Source: JAFGIG01 sp964397545 (GTDB lineage: Bacteria > SDB-A). Taken from it: a stretch of 64,000 nucleotides of DNA. The stretch is from NCBI GenBank assembly GCA_964397545.1, contig CAYNIW010000002.1, positions 62,001-126,000 on the forward strand, given 5' to 3'. This document shows positions 24,092 through 33,678 of this stretch, in pieces (position 1 is the first letter of the stretch; each line of letters opens with the position of its first letter). The notes beneath the pieces are model-generated. The model saw nothing but the letters and a program-made list of their open reading frames with translations, was not told where the DNA came from and did not search any database. The position numbers were made by a program, and so were the translations under genes.

Positions 24092-24952
24092 GTGAATTAC
24101 AAAGCTTTTCTTGAGCATCAGATAATACAAACCGGAGCAAACTGGCTCGACGAGAAAGGTGCAGGGAAACCGGAAGTTCTCGTAATACTTGGATCCGGTC
24201 TTTCCGGGGTTCTCAAATCTTTTGTCCGGATAGATCTCGAAGTTCGGATGAAAGAAGTTCCGGGGCTTTTCAGCCCCACCGCTCCGACTCACGAGGGGGT
24301 GATTTTTTTCGGCGATCTCTGCGGCAAAAGAGCGGCTCTGATGAACGGCAGGCTTCATCACTACGAAGGCTTTTCAGAATGGGAAATCGTCAGGGCTCTC
24401 AGGATGATTTCATGGCTCGGAACGAAAATTTTAGTTGTGACAAATTCTGCGGGGGGACTTAGAAAGGATATGAAAGAGGGGGATGTCATGGTCATCACGG
24501 ATCAGTTGAACCTTCAGTGCAAAAATCCGCTGATTGGCCCGAATATTGATGTTCTGGGGCAGAGATTCCCTATTATCGCTCACGCATACACCCCTGATTT
24601 CGTGAGAATCGCGGATGATATCTCCAGGGAATTAAACATGAAAATACATTTCGGAGTTTACGCCGCGGTTCTCGGACCTTCTTTCGAAACATCCGCTGAG
24701 ACAAGAATGCTTCAGCTGCTCGGAGCCGATGCTGTAGGTATGTCAACGGTATCGGAAGTGATAGCGGCAGTCCATATGGGCATGGATGTGCTTGGAATGT
24801 CCGTCATCACTAATATTAACGATCCGGACTCAATGACGGTAGTGGACGAGGAATCCATGAACAGGTATGCCGCTATTGGTGGAAAGACCGCGGAAGAGCT
24901 GATATTGAATTTTCTCGGAAAAATCGGCGAAAGAAACGAAAACGGGGCGTGA
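24092..24952 (+). CDS. punA: Purine nucleoside phosphorylase
   Basis: A 286-residue trimeric-type PNP, starting at GTG 24092. It has VILGSGLSGVL (phosphate loop), the NGRLHHYEGFS block, VTNSAGGLRKDMKEGDVMVI and the purine-site GPSFETSAETRML followed by VGMSTVSEVIAA. It phosphorolyses inosine or guanosine (and perhaps adenosine) to the base and ribose-1-phosphate. It ends in a GTGA overlap with miaA. Its link to the upstream peptidase gene is only positional. Full length. Confidence 0.94.
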   Translation: MNYKAFLEHQIIQTGANWLDEKGAGKPEVLVILGSGLSGVLKSFVRIDLEVRMKEVPGLFSPTAPTHEGVIFFGDLCGKRAALMNGRLHHYEGFSEWEIVRALRMISWLGTKILVVTNSAGGLRKDMKEGDVMVITDQLNLQCKNPLIGPNIDVLGQRFPIIAHAYTPDFVRIADDISRELNMKIHFGVYAAVLGPSFETSAETRMLQLLGADAVGMSTVSEVIAAVHMGMDVLGMSVITNINDPDSMTVVDEESMNRYAAIGGKTAEELILNFLGKIGERNENGA

Positions 24953-25848
24953 CAGAGAGTTTGTCCGTAATCGTCATACTCGGACCCACTGCTTCAGGTA
25001 AGACGAGAATTGCTGTCAGATGCGCGGAGAAGTTCAACGGAGAAGTAATATCAGCCGACTCCAGGCAGGTTTACCGGAGTCTGGATATCGGGACAGGCAA
25101 AGACCTGTCTGAATTTGGGAGGGTCAAGCATCATCTGATCGACATAGTTGAACCCGGAGAACCTTTCAACTTAAAATTGTTTCAGTATCACGCTTACAAG
25201 GCAATAGAAGAGATAAGGATAAAAACTAAAATCCCTTTTGTATGCGGCGGAACAGCTCTTTATTTGGACTCTTTACTGAACAGATACGACATACCCGCGG
25301 TGAAACCGGACCTCGAAATGAGGGCACAGCTTGAGTTGTCGGATGAAAAACTGTTTGAGAGAGCAAAAAAAGCAGGTATATCTAATTTTGAAAAAATCCA
25401 GAAGAGAAAACTAATCAGGAAAATTGAAGTGATTGACAACATAAAAGCTAGTACTGACATTCCGGATATAAAACACCCCGATGCCCGTTATTTAGCTGTA
25501 GGGGTTAAATCAGAAAGGACCGAGCAGAAATCAAGGATCACGAAAAGGCTCGAGGAGAGGATAGAAAAGGGGATGCTCCAAGAAGCCGCCTCTCTTCTCG
25601 AAAAAGGGGTCTCCCGTGAATGGCTTCGATCTCTCGGACTAGAATACAAATGGAGCATCGGTTATCTTGAAAAAAGATATTCCTTCGATTTTTTTTTCAG
25701 AGGCCTCAGAGCCGATATTATTGCCTTTTCTAAAAGGCAGAACTCATGGTTCAGAAGAATGGAGAAAAAAGGTCTGGAGATAAACTGGATTTTTCCGGAC
25801 GAATTCCAAAAAGCATTCGATTTGGTTTCCCTTTTCTTGAATAAATGA
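24949..25848 (+). CDS. miaA: tRNA dimethylallyltransferase
   Basis: A 299-residue MiaA. The P-loop GPTASGKT is at residues 12-19, the ADSRQVYRSLDIGTGK block follows and the GGTALYLDSLL motif lies near residue 100. MiaA adds a dimethylallyl group to A37 of tRNAs reading UNN codons. The start is GTG at 24949, overlapping the PNP stop; the upstream GGGG is a weak ribosome-binding site, so translational coupling is likely. It overlaps the glycosyltransferase gene with ATGA. Length and domain order are normal. Confidence 0.94.
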   Translation: MTESLSVIVILGPTASGKTRIAVRCAEKFNGEVISADSRQVYRSLDIGTGKDLSEFGRVKHHLIDIVEPGEPFNLKLFQYHAYKAIEEIRIKTKIPFVCGGTALYLDSLLNRYDIPAVKPDLEMRAQLELSDEKLFERAKKAGISNFEKIQKRKLIRKIEVIDNIKASTDIPDIKHPDARYLAVGVKSERTEQKSRITKRLEERIEKGMLQEAASLLEKGVSREWLRSLGLEYKWSIGYLEKRYSFDFFFRGLRADIIAFSKRQNSWFRRMEKKGLEINWIFPDEFQKAFDLVSLFLNK

Positions 25849-26963
25849 AACTGAAGTTCGCTGTTGTAATTCCCTCATGCGGAGAATATCCGGCTTTGTC
25901 AGCGACACTTGATTCGGTGAAGAGAGAAATGTCCCCCGAGCGGGCCCCCGTGATTCTCGTGGTCAATAATTCATGTATTGAAGATAAAAAAACAAAAGAC
26001 AACAACCTTGAGACGATGATTTTCGTTAAAAAAAATTACCCTGACATTAAATTGATTGACAGAGCCTCTGAAGGAAAAGCTTTCAAAGAAGAGGAAGCGG
26101 GCGTCGGCATGGCGAGAAAAACGGGCTTCGATGAAGCCCTTCGGTTTCTAAACGATGATGATGTCATGATTTCTCTCGACGCGGATGTCGTCCTCAGCAA
26201 AGGATTTTTTCAAAAAGTGATGTCGCGATACATGGAAAAACCCGGGCTTTCGGGACTCACAGTGGACACATTTCATTTTATGCCTGACGATGAACGCCAC
26301 TTATCAGCCGTCATAAAATATGAAATATACCTTCGTTATTACTATCATGGCCTTCTCATGACTAAAAATCCTTATGTATTCTGGTCAGTCGGTTCTTCGA
26401 TGTCTTTCAGAAAAAAATCATATATCGCCGTGGGAGGGTTCAATAAAAGGAAAGCAGGGGAAGATTTTTATTTTCTAAGAAAACTTTCTTTCCACGGAAA
26501 AATAGAGCACTTTAAGGGCGCTTTCGTGACTGCCTCTCCAAGGATGAAATCTAAAACTCCTTACGGCACCGCAGTGTCGGTAAGGGATTTGTATGAAGGA
26601 AAGACGGATCTCAGCTCTTTTCCGTCTCCTGAAGTTTTTAACGATGTCTCTTCTCATTACGATGAAATTTTCAAATGGAGAACATCAAAAGCCGGAGGAA
26701 TATTCTCGGGGAGTTCAGACATAATGAAAGTTTTTTTAGACGGATATGACCACAGGAGCGTTCTCGAAAAAGCGCTTTCCAACTCTTCGAATCCGCAGAA
26801 TTTTATGAAGATGTATCATAAATGGTTTGACGCGCTGAGAATAAGACAATTTGTCAATTCAAATAAAAGAAAAATGCTTTTGCCCGAAGCTGTTTTCAAT
26901 ATGTTCGGAATAGATGCTGGAGACCAAAAAAAGATTCTCGAAGAATTGAGATATAGATTCTGA
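25845..26963 (+). CDS. Family 2-type glycosyltransferase
   Basis: A 372-residue GT-A glycosyltransferase. It opens FAVVIPSCGEYPALSATLDS, has the VVNNS motif near residue 40 and the nucleotide-sugar/metal motif DAD at 112-114 (MISLDADVVLSKGFF). A later VGSSMSFRKKSYIAVGGF segment and the acidic KAGEDFYFL region fit the acceptor side of family 2 enzymes. No membrane segment is evident, so it is probably cytoplasmic or peripheral. Acceptor and sugar are unknown. It overlaps miaA by four bases and is followed at once by a terminator, closing the peptidase-PNP-miaA run. Confidence 0.82.
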   Translation: MKLKFAVVIPSCGEYPALSATLDSVKREMSPERAPVILVVNNSCIEDKKTKDNNLETMIFVKKNYPDIKLIDRASEGKAFKEEEAGVGMARKTGFDEALRFLNDDDVMISLDADVVLSKGFFQKVMSRYMEKPGLSGLTVDTFHFMPDDERHLSAVIKYEIYLRYYYHGLLMTKNPYVFWSVGSSMSFRKKSYIAVGGFNKRKAGEDFYFLRKLSFHGKIEHFKGAFVTASPRMKSKTPYGTAVSVRDLYEGKTDLSSFPSPEVFNDVSSHYDEIFKWRTSKAGGIFSGSSDIMKVFLDGYDHRSVLEKALSNSSNPQNFMKMYHKWFDALRIRQFVNSNKRKMLLPEAVFNMFGIDAGDQKKILEELRYRF

Positions 26964-26972
26964 GTTTATAAC

Positions 26973-27001
26973 GAGACTCACCCGGTCTTGTGTTTTTTTT
27001 T
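26973..27001 (+). terminator. Intrinsic terminator after the glycosyltransferase
   Basis: CGAGAC (26973-26978) pairs with GTCTTG (26986-26991) around a seven-base loop, followed two bases later by a run of eight T. It separates the 21.2-27.0 kb transcript from ileS. The stem is short (six pairs, one wobble). Confidence 0.6.
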
Positions 27002-27010
27002 CGTTCGATA

Positions 27011-27016
27011 TATACT
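27011..27016 (+). promoter_or_regulatory. Candidate -10 box for ileS
   Basis: TATACT on the plus strand, 46 bases before the ileS ATG, with TTGTGT 16 bases upstream as a weak -35 (26989-26994) that overlaps the preceding terminator. An AAAAGGAG ribosome-binding site follows. The leader is too short to hold a T-box. Confidence 0.4.
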
Positions 27017-27062
27017 TTTCACTCTCAACAGCTTCAATTAAGCCAAAAGGAGACTCTTTAAT

Positions 27063-30000
27063 ATGAATAAACAGAAATATCCCGTGGAAAAAACTATGCC
27101 GGAATTTCCTCTTCTCGAAGAAAAAGTTTTGAAATATTGGGAACAAAACAGAATTTTTGAAAAATCCGTCGCTTTCAGAGAGGCTGAAAATTCCCCTGAT
27201 TACGTATTTTATGACGGCCCTCCGTTTGCGAATGGACTGCCTCATTACGGCCACATACTGACAGGTTTTGTAAAAGATATAGTCCCGCGCTATTTTACAA
27301 TGAAAGGGTATAGAGTCATGAGAAGATTCGGGTGGGACTGCCACGGTCTCCCCGCGGAAATGGAAATGGAAAAGGAAGCCGGGATTCACGGGAAAAAGGA
27401 AATTGAAAATTTTGGAATAGAGAAATTCAACGACGGCTGTAAAAGACTCGTTCTTAAGTATGTCGATGAATGGGAGCGTTTCGTAAAAAGGCAGGGAAGA
27501 TGGGTAGAATTTGAGAACGCATACAAAACCATGGACACGGGATACATAGAGTCGGTCATTTGGGCTTTCAAAGAGCTGTATGACAAGGGTTTAATATACG
27601 AAAAAGACAGGGTAGTATCCTACTGTTTCAGATGCGAGACCCCTCTTTCCAATTTCGAAACGAGAATGGACGACGCCACGAGGCCGAGGCAGGATCCTTC
27701 AATAACCGTGAGGTTCAAACTGAAAGAAGACCTGTTCGGACTGAATTCATATTTTCTTGTCTGGACAACCACTCCGTGGACATTGCCGAGCAATCTCGCA
27801 ATCGCGGTAGGCGAAAATATTGATTACGCGGGTCTGCGGAAAGACGGAGAAGTTTATATCCTCGCTGAAAACAGAATAAAGGATTACGCGAAGCTTTTTG
27901 GAGAAGAACCGGAGATATTGTGGAGGGGAAGGGGCAAGGAGCTCGCTATGAAAGAATATGAACCTCTTTTTGATTATTTCCTTAAAACAAAAAACGCTTT
28001 CAGAATAATACTCGGAGAATTCGTCGGAACTGAAGAGGGGACTGGAATTGTCCATATAGCGCCGGGTTTCGGCGAAGACGACCAGAAAGTCTGTGAAATA
28101 AACGGCATAGAAACAATTTGCCCGGTGGATGCCGAGGCTAAATTCACTGATCATGTCAGGGATTATGCAGGAGTTCATGTTTTCGATTCCAACAAAGCTA
28201 TTATCCGGAAATTGAAAGACGAGAAAAAACTTCTCCTGCACGAAACAGTAGAACATAATTATCCTCATTGCTGGAGATGCAGCACGCCTCTTATTTATCG
28301 CGCCATACCATCCTGGTATGTGGACGTGACAAAAATTAAAAATGACATGTTGATGTCCAATCAGGAGATCAACTGGATACCCTCACACATAAAAGAAGGC
28401 CAGTTCGGCAAGTGGATAGAGGGGGCGAGAGACTGGTCTATAAGCAGAAACAGATTCTTCGGAGCCCCAATACCCGTCTTCAGGTGCTCATCCTGCGGAG
28501 AAGTGAAGGTTTTCGGATCGATAGCCGAAATAGAAGAATTCTTTGAGACAAAAGTAATGGATCTGCACAGGCCGTATATTGACCTTTTAGAAGCGCCATG
28601 CCCGGATTGCGGCGGAGTTGTCAAAAGAGTGCCGGAAGTTCTCGACTGCTGGTTTGAATCCGGTTCGATGCCTTACGCACAAATTCATTATCCATTTGAA
28701 AACAAAGAGTGGTTCGAGAAAAATTTCCCGGCGGATTTCATTGTCGAATACATCGCTCAGACGAGAGGATGGTTTTATACATTGAATGTCCTTTCGACGG
28801 CCCTTTTCGGAAAACCCGCTTTCAAAAACGTCATTTGCCATGGAGTTATTCTTGATAAACAAGGACGCAAACTCTCAAAGAGACTCGGCAATTATCCGGA
28901 TCCCATGGAAATTTTCAATAAATACGGAGCCGACGCGATGAGATGGTTTCTCGTGGCGAATCCGATACTCAAAGGAGGGAACCTTCTTGTCAGTGAAGCG
29001 GGAGATGAGATCAAGTATGTTCTGAAAGATGTGTTACTGCCCCTCTGGAATGTTTATTACTTTTTCACTCTCTACGCAAACATTGATTCTTATGAAGCCG
29101 GCTTCTGCCGCTCCACGGACAATTCTCTGGACGTTTACATACTGTCTGAACTGAGGATCACTGCCGAAAAGATCGACGAGTTAATGTCTTCATACGATCT
29201 TTTCGGAGCTACGGAGACGCTCCGGGAGTTCATAGACACTTTAACCAACTGGTATATAAGGAGGAGCAGGAGGAGATTCTGGAAGTCGGAGAGCGACGAT
29301 GACAAGTTTAACGCGTTTGACACTCTTTTCACTGTGCTTGTCAATTTTACCCAAATCGCCGCGCCTTTTCTTCCTTTTCTGACTGAATACATATTCAGGG
29401 CGCTGACAGGCAAAGAGAGCGTTCATCTTGAAAAATGGCCCCAAACAGATGAATTGCCTATGGACGTAAAACTCCTCGAAAATATGAGAACTGTCAGGAA
29501 AATTGTATCTCTCGGCCATTCACTGAGGAAGAGAAACGATGTGAGAGTCAGACAGCCTTTATCAAAACTGTTTCTATCCGGAAAAAACACAGAGAACGCT
29601 CTCGTATTTTCGGATTTGATAAGGGATGAACTCAATGTCAAACAAATCTCCTACATCAGCGACGCCCGTGAGATCGCGACGACAATACTCAAAGTGGATC
29701 TTAAAAAAGCGGGACCGCGTATCGGAAAAAAAATTCAGGAAGTGATCAAAGCAGGCAAAGACGGCGATTTTACAATAAAGGAGGACAAAACAGCGCAAGT
29801 AGCAGGGATTAATCTGAACAAAGATGAATACGTCCTTGAGTGGCTTTCATCAGGAAACAAAGACTGCATTTCTGAAGACAACATCATTGTTTCAATGGAC
29901 TTAAATCTCGATGAAGCCCTCTTGGATGAAGGAAAAGCGAGAGAACTGATAAGACAGGTGCAGAATGCCAGATCCAAAGCCGGTTTAATGGTTTCCGACA

Positions 30001-30188
30001 GAATCGATCTGGTATTCTCAATGCCCGAAAGCTGGCATAGAGCATTTTACGAGCACAAGAAATTTATTGAAAATGAAACTCTGTCAAACAGCTGTATTGG
30101 AAGCGAAGATGAGAGGGGAAACTTCGAAAGTTTTGAAGAGAAGATTCTAGGAGATTTAGTTAAAATCTATCTCAAGAAAACCGGTTAA
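27063..30188 (+). CDS. ileS: Isoleucyl-tRNA synthetase (eukaryote-like type 2)
   Basis: A 1041-residue class I synthetase. The HIGH-type motif is HYGH at residues 61-64 within PPFANGLPHYGHILTGF; the WDCHGLPAEMEMEKE block follows; the KMSKS-type motif is KLSKR near residue 605 (GRKLSKRLGNYPDP). A CP1 editing domain is present in the middle (WTTTPWTLPSNLA, then EGTGIVHIAPGFGEDD). The wording matches the eukaryote-like IleRS2 found in some bacteria, known for weak mupirocin sensitivity, not the bacterial IleRS1. It is followed after four bases by the histidine kinase gene. Confidence 0.95.
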   Translation: MNKQKYPVEKTMPEFPLLEEKVLKYWEQNRIFEKSVAFREAENSPDYVFYDGPPFANGLPHYGHILTGFVKDIVPRYFTMKGYRVMRRFGWDCHGLPAEMEMEKEAGIHGKKEIENFGIEKFNDGCKRLVLKYVDEWERFVKRQGRWVEFENAYKTMDTGYIESVIWAFKELYDKGLIYEKDRVVSYCFRCETPLSNFETRMDDATRPRQDPSITVRFKLKEDLFGLNSYFLVWTTTPWTLPSNLAIAVGENIDYAGLRKDGEVYILAENRIKDYAKLFGEEPEILWRGRGKELAMKEYEPLFDYFLKTKNAFRIILGEFVGTEEGTGIVHIAPGFGEDDQKVCEINGIETICPVDAEAKFTDHVRDYAGVHVFDSNKAIIRKLKDEKKLLLHETVEHNYPHCWRCSTPLIYRAIPSWYVDVTKIKNDMLMSNQEINWIPSHIKEGQFGKWIEGARDWSISRNRFFGAPIPVFRCSSCGEVKVFGSIAEIEEFFETKVMDLHRPYIDLLEAPCPDCGGVVKRVPEVLDCWFESGSMPYAQIHYPFENKEWFEKNFPADFIVEYIAQTRGWFYTLNVLSTALFGKPAFKNVICHGVILDKQGRKLSKRLGNYPDPMEIFNKYGADAMRWFLVANPILKGGNLLVSEAGDEIKYVLKDVLLPLWNVYYFFTLYANIDSYEAGFCRSTDNSLDVYILSELRITAEKIDELMSSYDLFGATETLREFIDTLTNWYIRRSRRRFWKSESDDDKFNAFDTLFTVLVNFTQIAAPFLPFLTEYIFRALTGKESVHLEKWPQTDELPMDVKLLENMRTVRKIVSLGHSLRKRNDVRVRQPLSKLFLSGKNTENALVFSDLIRDELNVKQISYISDAREIATTILKVDLKKAGPRIGKKIQEVIKAGKDGDFTIKEDKTAQVAGINLNKDEYVLEWLSSGNKDCISEDNIIVSMDLNLDEALLDEGKARELIRQVQNARSKAGLMVSDRIDLVFSMPESWHRAFYEHKKFIENETLSNSCIGSEDERGNFESFEEKILGDLVKIYLKKTG

Positions 30189-30192
30189 AGAA

Positions 30193-31689
30193 ATGATTCA
30201 ATATGCGGTAATATCCGAGGACGGAAAAATTCTTTCCGTGGACAAGAATTTCTCAAAAAAATATTCTTTGAAGCTGGGCGACGAGATTGACGCTTCTTTT
30301 CCTTTTTACGAGCATCTGAAGGATTTTTTCTCTTTTAACGAATTTGTCCACGAGGAAAAATACGACGATGAAGAAGGAGCTTTTGATATTTTCCCGACTG
30401 TCCATTCCTCAAAAAGAGCCGCTTTAATACTGTTTAACAGAGAAAAATTTTTTGAAAAAACAGCCGAAACCGAAAATAGAAAAAAAAACGCCGTTTACAA
30501 TCTTTTAAGATTCTGGAAAAAGATAGTCGAAGAAGATGCCACAAAAGCCAAGCTTGAAAAAGCCGTTGAGGCTGTCAGCAGTATGGGATGGGAGAGGATT
30601 TTTTTCTGCTACACATGGAAGAACGACAATTATTATTCTTCCCGCGGATACACGGACAGCGAACTGGACGATATATTAAAATGCCTTCCTTTCGACCTCC
30701 CGATTCAGTTTGAAAAAAATATGACTGAACTTTCCAAAATCGAAGGAATTTATTATATAGTTCCCGGACACAGGAAATTCGAAGAAATACTCAGCAGAAG
30801 AAAAACTAAAAACTGGAAACCCGGTTATCTGGTCTTCATACCTATGAAGAGAAGCAAACAATCCTATGCGGGATGGCTGATGTTTGACGATCCGATGGAG
30901 GAGGACAATCCGGTAAAAGAAGACATATTCAATTTAGTCGGTTTTTTCCAGTCTGTTATAGCTGAACTGGATGTTCTGCAGACCGCGGAAGAACTCTTAA
31001 AATCGCAGAAAGAAAGAGAAACCATTCTCTACGAAATAGCTCACGACTTAAAAAATCCTCTTTCTGTAATAAGAGTTTATGCAGAGACTCTTATCGGGGA
31101 GGATTTCCAACGCGAAAAAATGGAATATTTTTCAAGAGTAATTATTGACAAATCAAAATACATTCTATCTATGGTAGAAGATATGCTTGAACTTTCAAAG
31201 CTTCAGAATATTGAAAGTCTTTTGATTCTGAAAGAAGCGGATCTGAAAGAGCTTATCAGAAAATCGCTTCTCTCTCAGAGCGATTTCGCCTATCCGAAAA
31301 ATATCCAGTTCGACATAAAATTTCCGAAAGAGACTGCCGAGACGGAAGGAGACGCACAATTGCTGCAGCGCGCAATAGAGAACATTATCAATAACGCAGT
31401 AAAGTTTTCTCAAGAAGATTCAGTTATCGGTGTTTCTCTGTCAGAAGAAGGAGACAAATGGAAAATTGCCGTTGAAGATCACGGAATGGGCATTGAGGAG
31501 GAAGACAGGAAAAAAATCTTCACAAAATTTTACAGATCCGCTGGAGCCAAGAATTTTCAGGGAACCGGTCTCGGTCTTTCCATTGTTGACAGGATAATTC
31601 AACTGCACGGCGGAGAGATAAGCGTTGAGAGTAATCCCGGGGAATCCACTGTTTTCTATCTGAAACTTAAAAAGAGAGTAAATGAATGA
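30193..31689 (+). CDS. Soluble sensor histidine kinase
   Basis: A 498-residue kinase without membrane segments. The first 90 residues may be a degenerate PAS-like input domain. Residues about 100-260 look like a GAF-like sensor. The phosphoacceptor helix has H284 in YEIAHDLKNPLS, the N-box is NIINNAVKFS, and the ATP lid has DHGMGIEEED and GTGLGLSIVDRII. The start is four bases after the ileS stop and the stop overlaps the response regulator start, so kinase and regulator are a cognate pair. The signal is unknown. Confidence 0.9.
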   Translation: MIQYAVISEDGKILSVDKNFSKKYSLKLGDEIDASFPFYEHLKDFFSFNEFVHEEKYDDEEGAFDIFPTVHSSKRAALILFNREKFFEKTAETENRKKNAVYNLLRFWKKIVEEDATKAKLEKAVEAVSSMGWERIFFCYTWKNDNYYSSRGYTDSELDDILKCLPFDLPIQFEKNMTELSKIEGIYYIVPGHRKFEEILSRRKTKNWKPGYLVFIPMKRSKQSYAGWLMFDDPMEEDNPVKEDIFNLVGFFQSVIAELDVLQTAEELLKSQKERETILYEIAHDLKNPLSVIRVYAETLIGEDFQREKMEYFSRVIIDKSKYILSMVEDMLELSKLQNIESLLILKEADLKELIRKSLLSQSDFAYPKNIQFDIKFPKETAETEGDAQLLQRAIENIINNAVKFSQEDSVIGVSLSEEGDKWKIAVEDHGMGIEEEDRKKIFTKFYRSAGAKNFQGTGLGLSIVDRIIQLHGGEISVESNPGESTVFYLKLKKRVNE

Positions 31690-32603
31690 AAAAGAAAGCG
31701 ACTGTTTTGATTATAGATGACGACAGAGAACTCGTGGACCTTGTGAAGTTCAATTTTCAGCAGAGAGGCTGGGACGTTTTGACGAGCTTCGACGGCATGG
31801 ACGCGATATTGAAAATAAACAGAAACAGACCCGATATAATAATTTCCGATATAAGGATGCCCGGCGTGGACGGCTTTTCTCTTCTTGAGACTATTAAAGC
31901 GGACGAAACACTTAACGACATGCCGTTTATATTTCTGACCGGAGACGACAGAATAGAGAGCAGGATTAAAGGTCTCGGCGACGGAGCCGACGATTACATA
32001 GTCAAACCTTTCGTTTTCGAAGAGCTTTTCGCGAGAGTCAAAGCCAGACTTCAGACTGCTCACAGAATCAAGGAACTTGAATCAAAGGGATTGAGAGGAA
32101 GTTTCGATGTTTTGACTCTTTCCGACATTCTTCAAAACCTCTCGACTGCCGGAAAAAGCGGAAAAATTACAATTGAAACCGATTATTTTATAGGGGAAAT
32201 CAGGATAAAAGATTCAAAAATAGTCGGTGCCGGCATGCCGAATAGAAAAGGATGGGACGCTCTTTACACCATGCTCTGCCTCGATCAGGGTATTTTTCAA
32301 TTCAACGAATCTTCAGAAGTGGAAGAAGAAATATCCGAAACAATTGAAAAAGCTTTGCTTGAATGCGCCAGGCAGATGGATGAGGAAAAAAGAATATTGA
32401 AATTGATAGGAGGACAAAAAGCTCTTTATTCCGTGAATTCAGCTGTCACAGACCCTTCAGATAAAATTGCGGCTACAATAATTGAAAAGATAAAAGAAGG
32501 TTTCAATTTTGAAGAAATCGCGAGAATCCTGCCTTTCTCAAGCTATACAATAGCCTTAAAAATCTTTAATATGCTCTCTGAAGAATATATAAAAAAATTC
32601 TAG
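31686..32603 (+). CDS. Response regulator with C-terminal DUF4388-like (PATAN) domain
   Basis: A 305-residue regulator. The receiver domain (1-125) has the acidic pair D11/D12, phosphorylation site D55 in IISDIRMPG, T85 and K107. After it comes a segment starting GLRGSFDVLTLSDILQNLS and running through GKSGKITIE and IKDSKIVGAGM, the pattern of DUF4388/PATAN domains found in gliding and developmental regulators. The last 60 residues are helical. There is no DNA-binding domain, so output is likely by protein interaction. ATGA-type overlap with the kinase gene. Confidence 0.85.
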   Translation: MKKKATVLIIDDDRELVDLVKFNFQQRGWDVLTSFDGMDAILKINRNRPDIIISDIRMPGVDGFSLLETIKADETLNDMPFIFLTGDDRIESRIKGLGDGADDYIVKPFVFEELFARVKARLQTAHRIKELESKGLRGSFDVLTLSDILQNLSTAGKSGKITIETDYFIGEIRIKDSKIVGAGMPNRKGWDALYTMLCLDQGIFQFNESSEVEEEISETIEKALLECARQMDEEKRILKLIGGQKALYSVNSAVTDPSDKIAATIIEKIKEGFNFEEIARILPFSSYTIALKIFNMLSEEYIKKF

Positions 32604-32610
32604 GAAATAT

Positions 32611-33678
32611 TTGAGAAAAACTATCTATTTTGTCTTCGCTTTTTTAACTTTTATTCCTTCTACGGTTTTAACAGAACCTGTTTATTATTTCGCCTCGAAA
32701 AGCTGCGGAAAATGCAATACGTATTTCGCATGGCTGAAAAGTCTCGAAAACAGAGATCCCAAAATTCTTTTCTACAAAATCGATCCGTTCTCAGCGTCAG
32801 GCAGAGAAAAATATCAGCTCCTGTGGAATTCACTGACAAATTCAGACAGCAGAGATTATTTCAAGTTCCCGGCGCTTTTTGTCGGAGACACGCTTTTGAC
32901 GGGCAACATTCGGGACGATTCGCTTATTTTTCATTTCTTTTACAACAGAAAAACTGAAGATGCCGATATTGCTGAAAGAAAGGAAAGAAGCCTTCATATT
33001 CTTTCTGTCGCGTTTTTAGGTCTTGCCGACGGCGTCAACCCATGCGCTTTCGCGGCTCTCGTGTTTCTGATTTCTTTTTTAACGGTTAAAGGGAGAAAAA
33101 AAGCAACGGTTCTGCTTTCCGCGTTGTTTTTTTCCGCCGGCATATTCTTCTTTTATTTTATTTTCGGATGGGCGGCGGCAGTTTTCCTCGCCAGGAATTT
33201 CTCTTTTTATCCTCTTGTTGCTAAAGCCGTGAAAACCGGAATCGTGGTGTTCTGTTTTATTTCGGCTCTGCTTCAGCTCTTGGATGTTTTCAAACCCAGG
33301 GGTAAAAAATCTTCTCTATCCGAAGGGACGATCAAGAAGATACACGGAATTCTGAGAATCAACAAGAACGTTCTTTTCTTCATGTTCTTTTTCGCCGGAA
33401 CGGCGGTTTCTTTTTCTGAACTTCTCTGTACCGGTCAGATATATATTCCGACTATCGTAATGATATCCCAAATTTCGTGGAAATCATTGGTTTTGCTTTT
33501 TATATACAATTTGATGTTCATAGCGCCTCTTCTGGGTATAATCACAATTTACGCCGTCACTTCCGACCTTGCTCCCATCCAGAGGACGGTTCAGAAGAAC
33601 ATAAAAATTCTCAAGTTGTTCATGGCGATTGTGCTTTTTGCTCTCGGCTTCGCTGTTTTATTTGAGGTTCTGGTCTGA
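32611..33678 (+). CDS. Thioredoxin-like domain fused to CcdA/DsbD-type membrane domain
   Basis: A 355-residue membrane protein starting at TTG 32611, eight bases after the response regulator. An N-terminal signal/anchor is followed by a small thiol domain with CGKC at C32-C35 (YYFASKSCGKCNTYF). Six or more membrane helices then follow with GVNPCAFAALVFL and ELLCTGQIYIP, the paired cysteines that carry electrons across the membrane in CcdA and DsbD. The order (thiol domain first) resembles glutaredoxin-CcdA fusions. It probably moves reducing power to the periplasm. Its 3-prime end overlaps the convergent HD-GYP gene by 21 bases. Confidence 0.82.
   Translation: MRKTIYFVFAFLTFIPSTVLTEPVYYFASKSCGKCNTYFAWLKSLENRDPKILFYKIDPFSASGREKYQLLWNSLTNSDSRDYFKFPALFVGDTLLTGNIRDDSLIFHFFYNRKTEDADIAERKERSLHILSVAFLGLADGVNPCAFAALVFLISFLTVKGRKKATVLLSALFFSAGIFFFYFIFGWAAAVFLARNFSFYPLVAKAVKTGIVVFCFISALLQLLDVFKPRGKKSSLSEGTIKKIHGILRINKNVLFFMFFFAGTAVSFSELLCTGQIYIPTIVMISQISWKSLVLLFIYNLMFIAPLLGIITIYAVTSDLAPIQRTVQKNIKILKLFMAIVLFALGFAVLFEVLV

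Noticed and set aside
26964..27062. T-box leader before ileS
   Set aside because: The gap is 99 bases and is mostly occupied by a terminator and promoter; no T-box consensus is seen.
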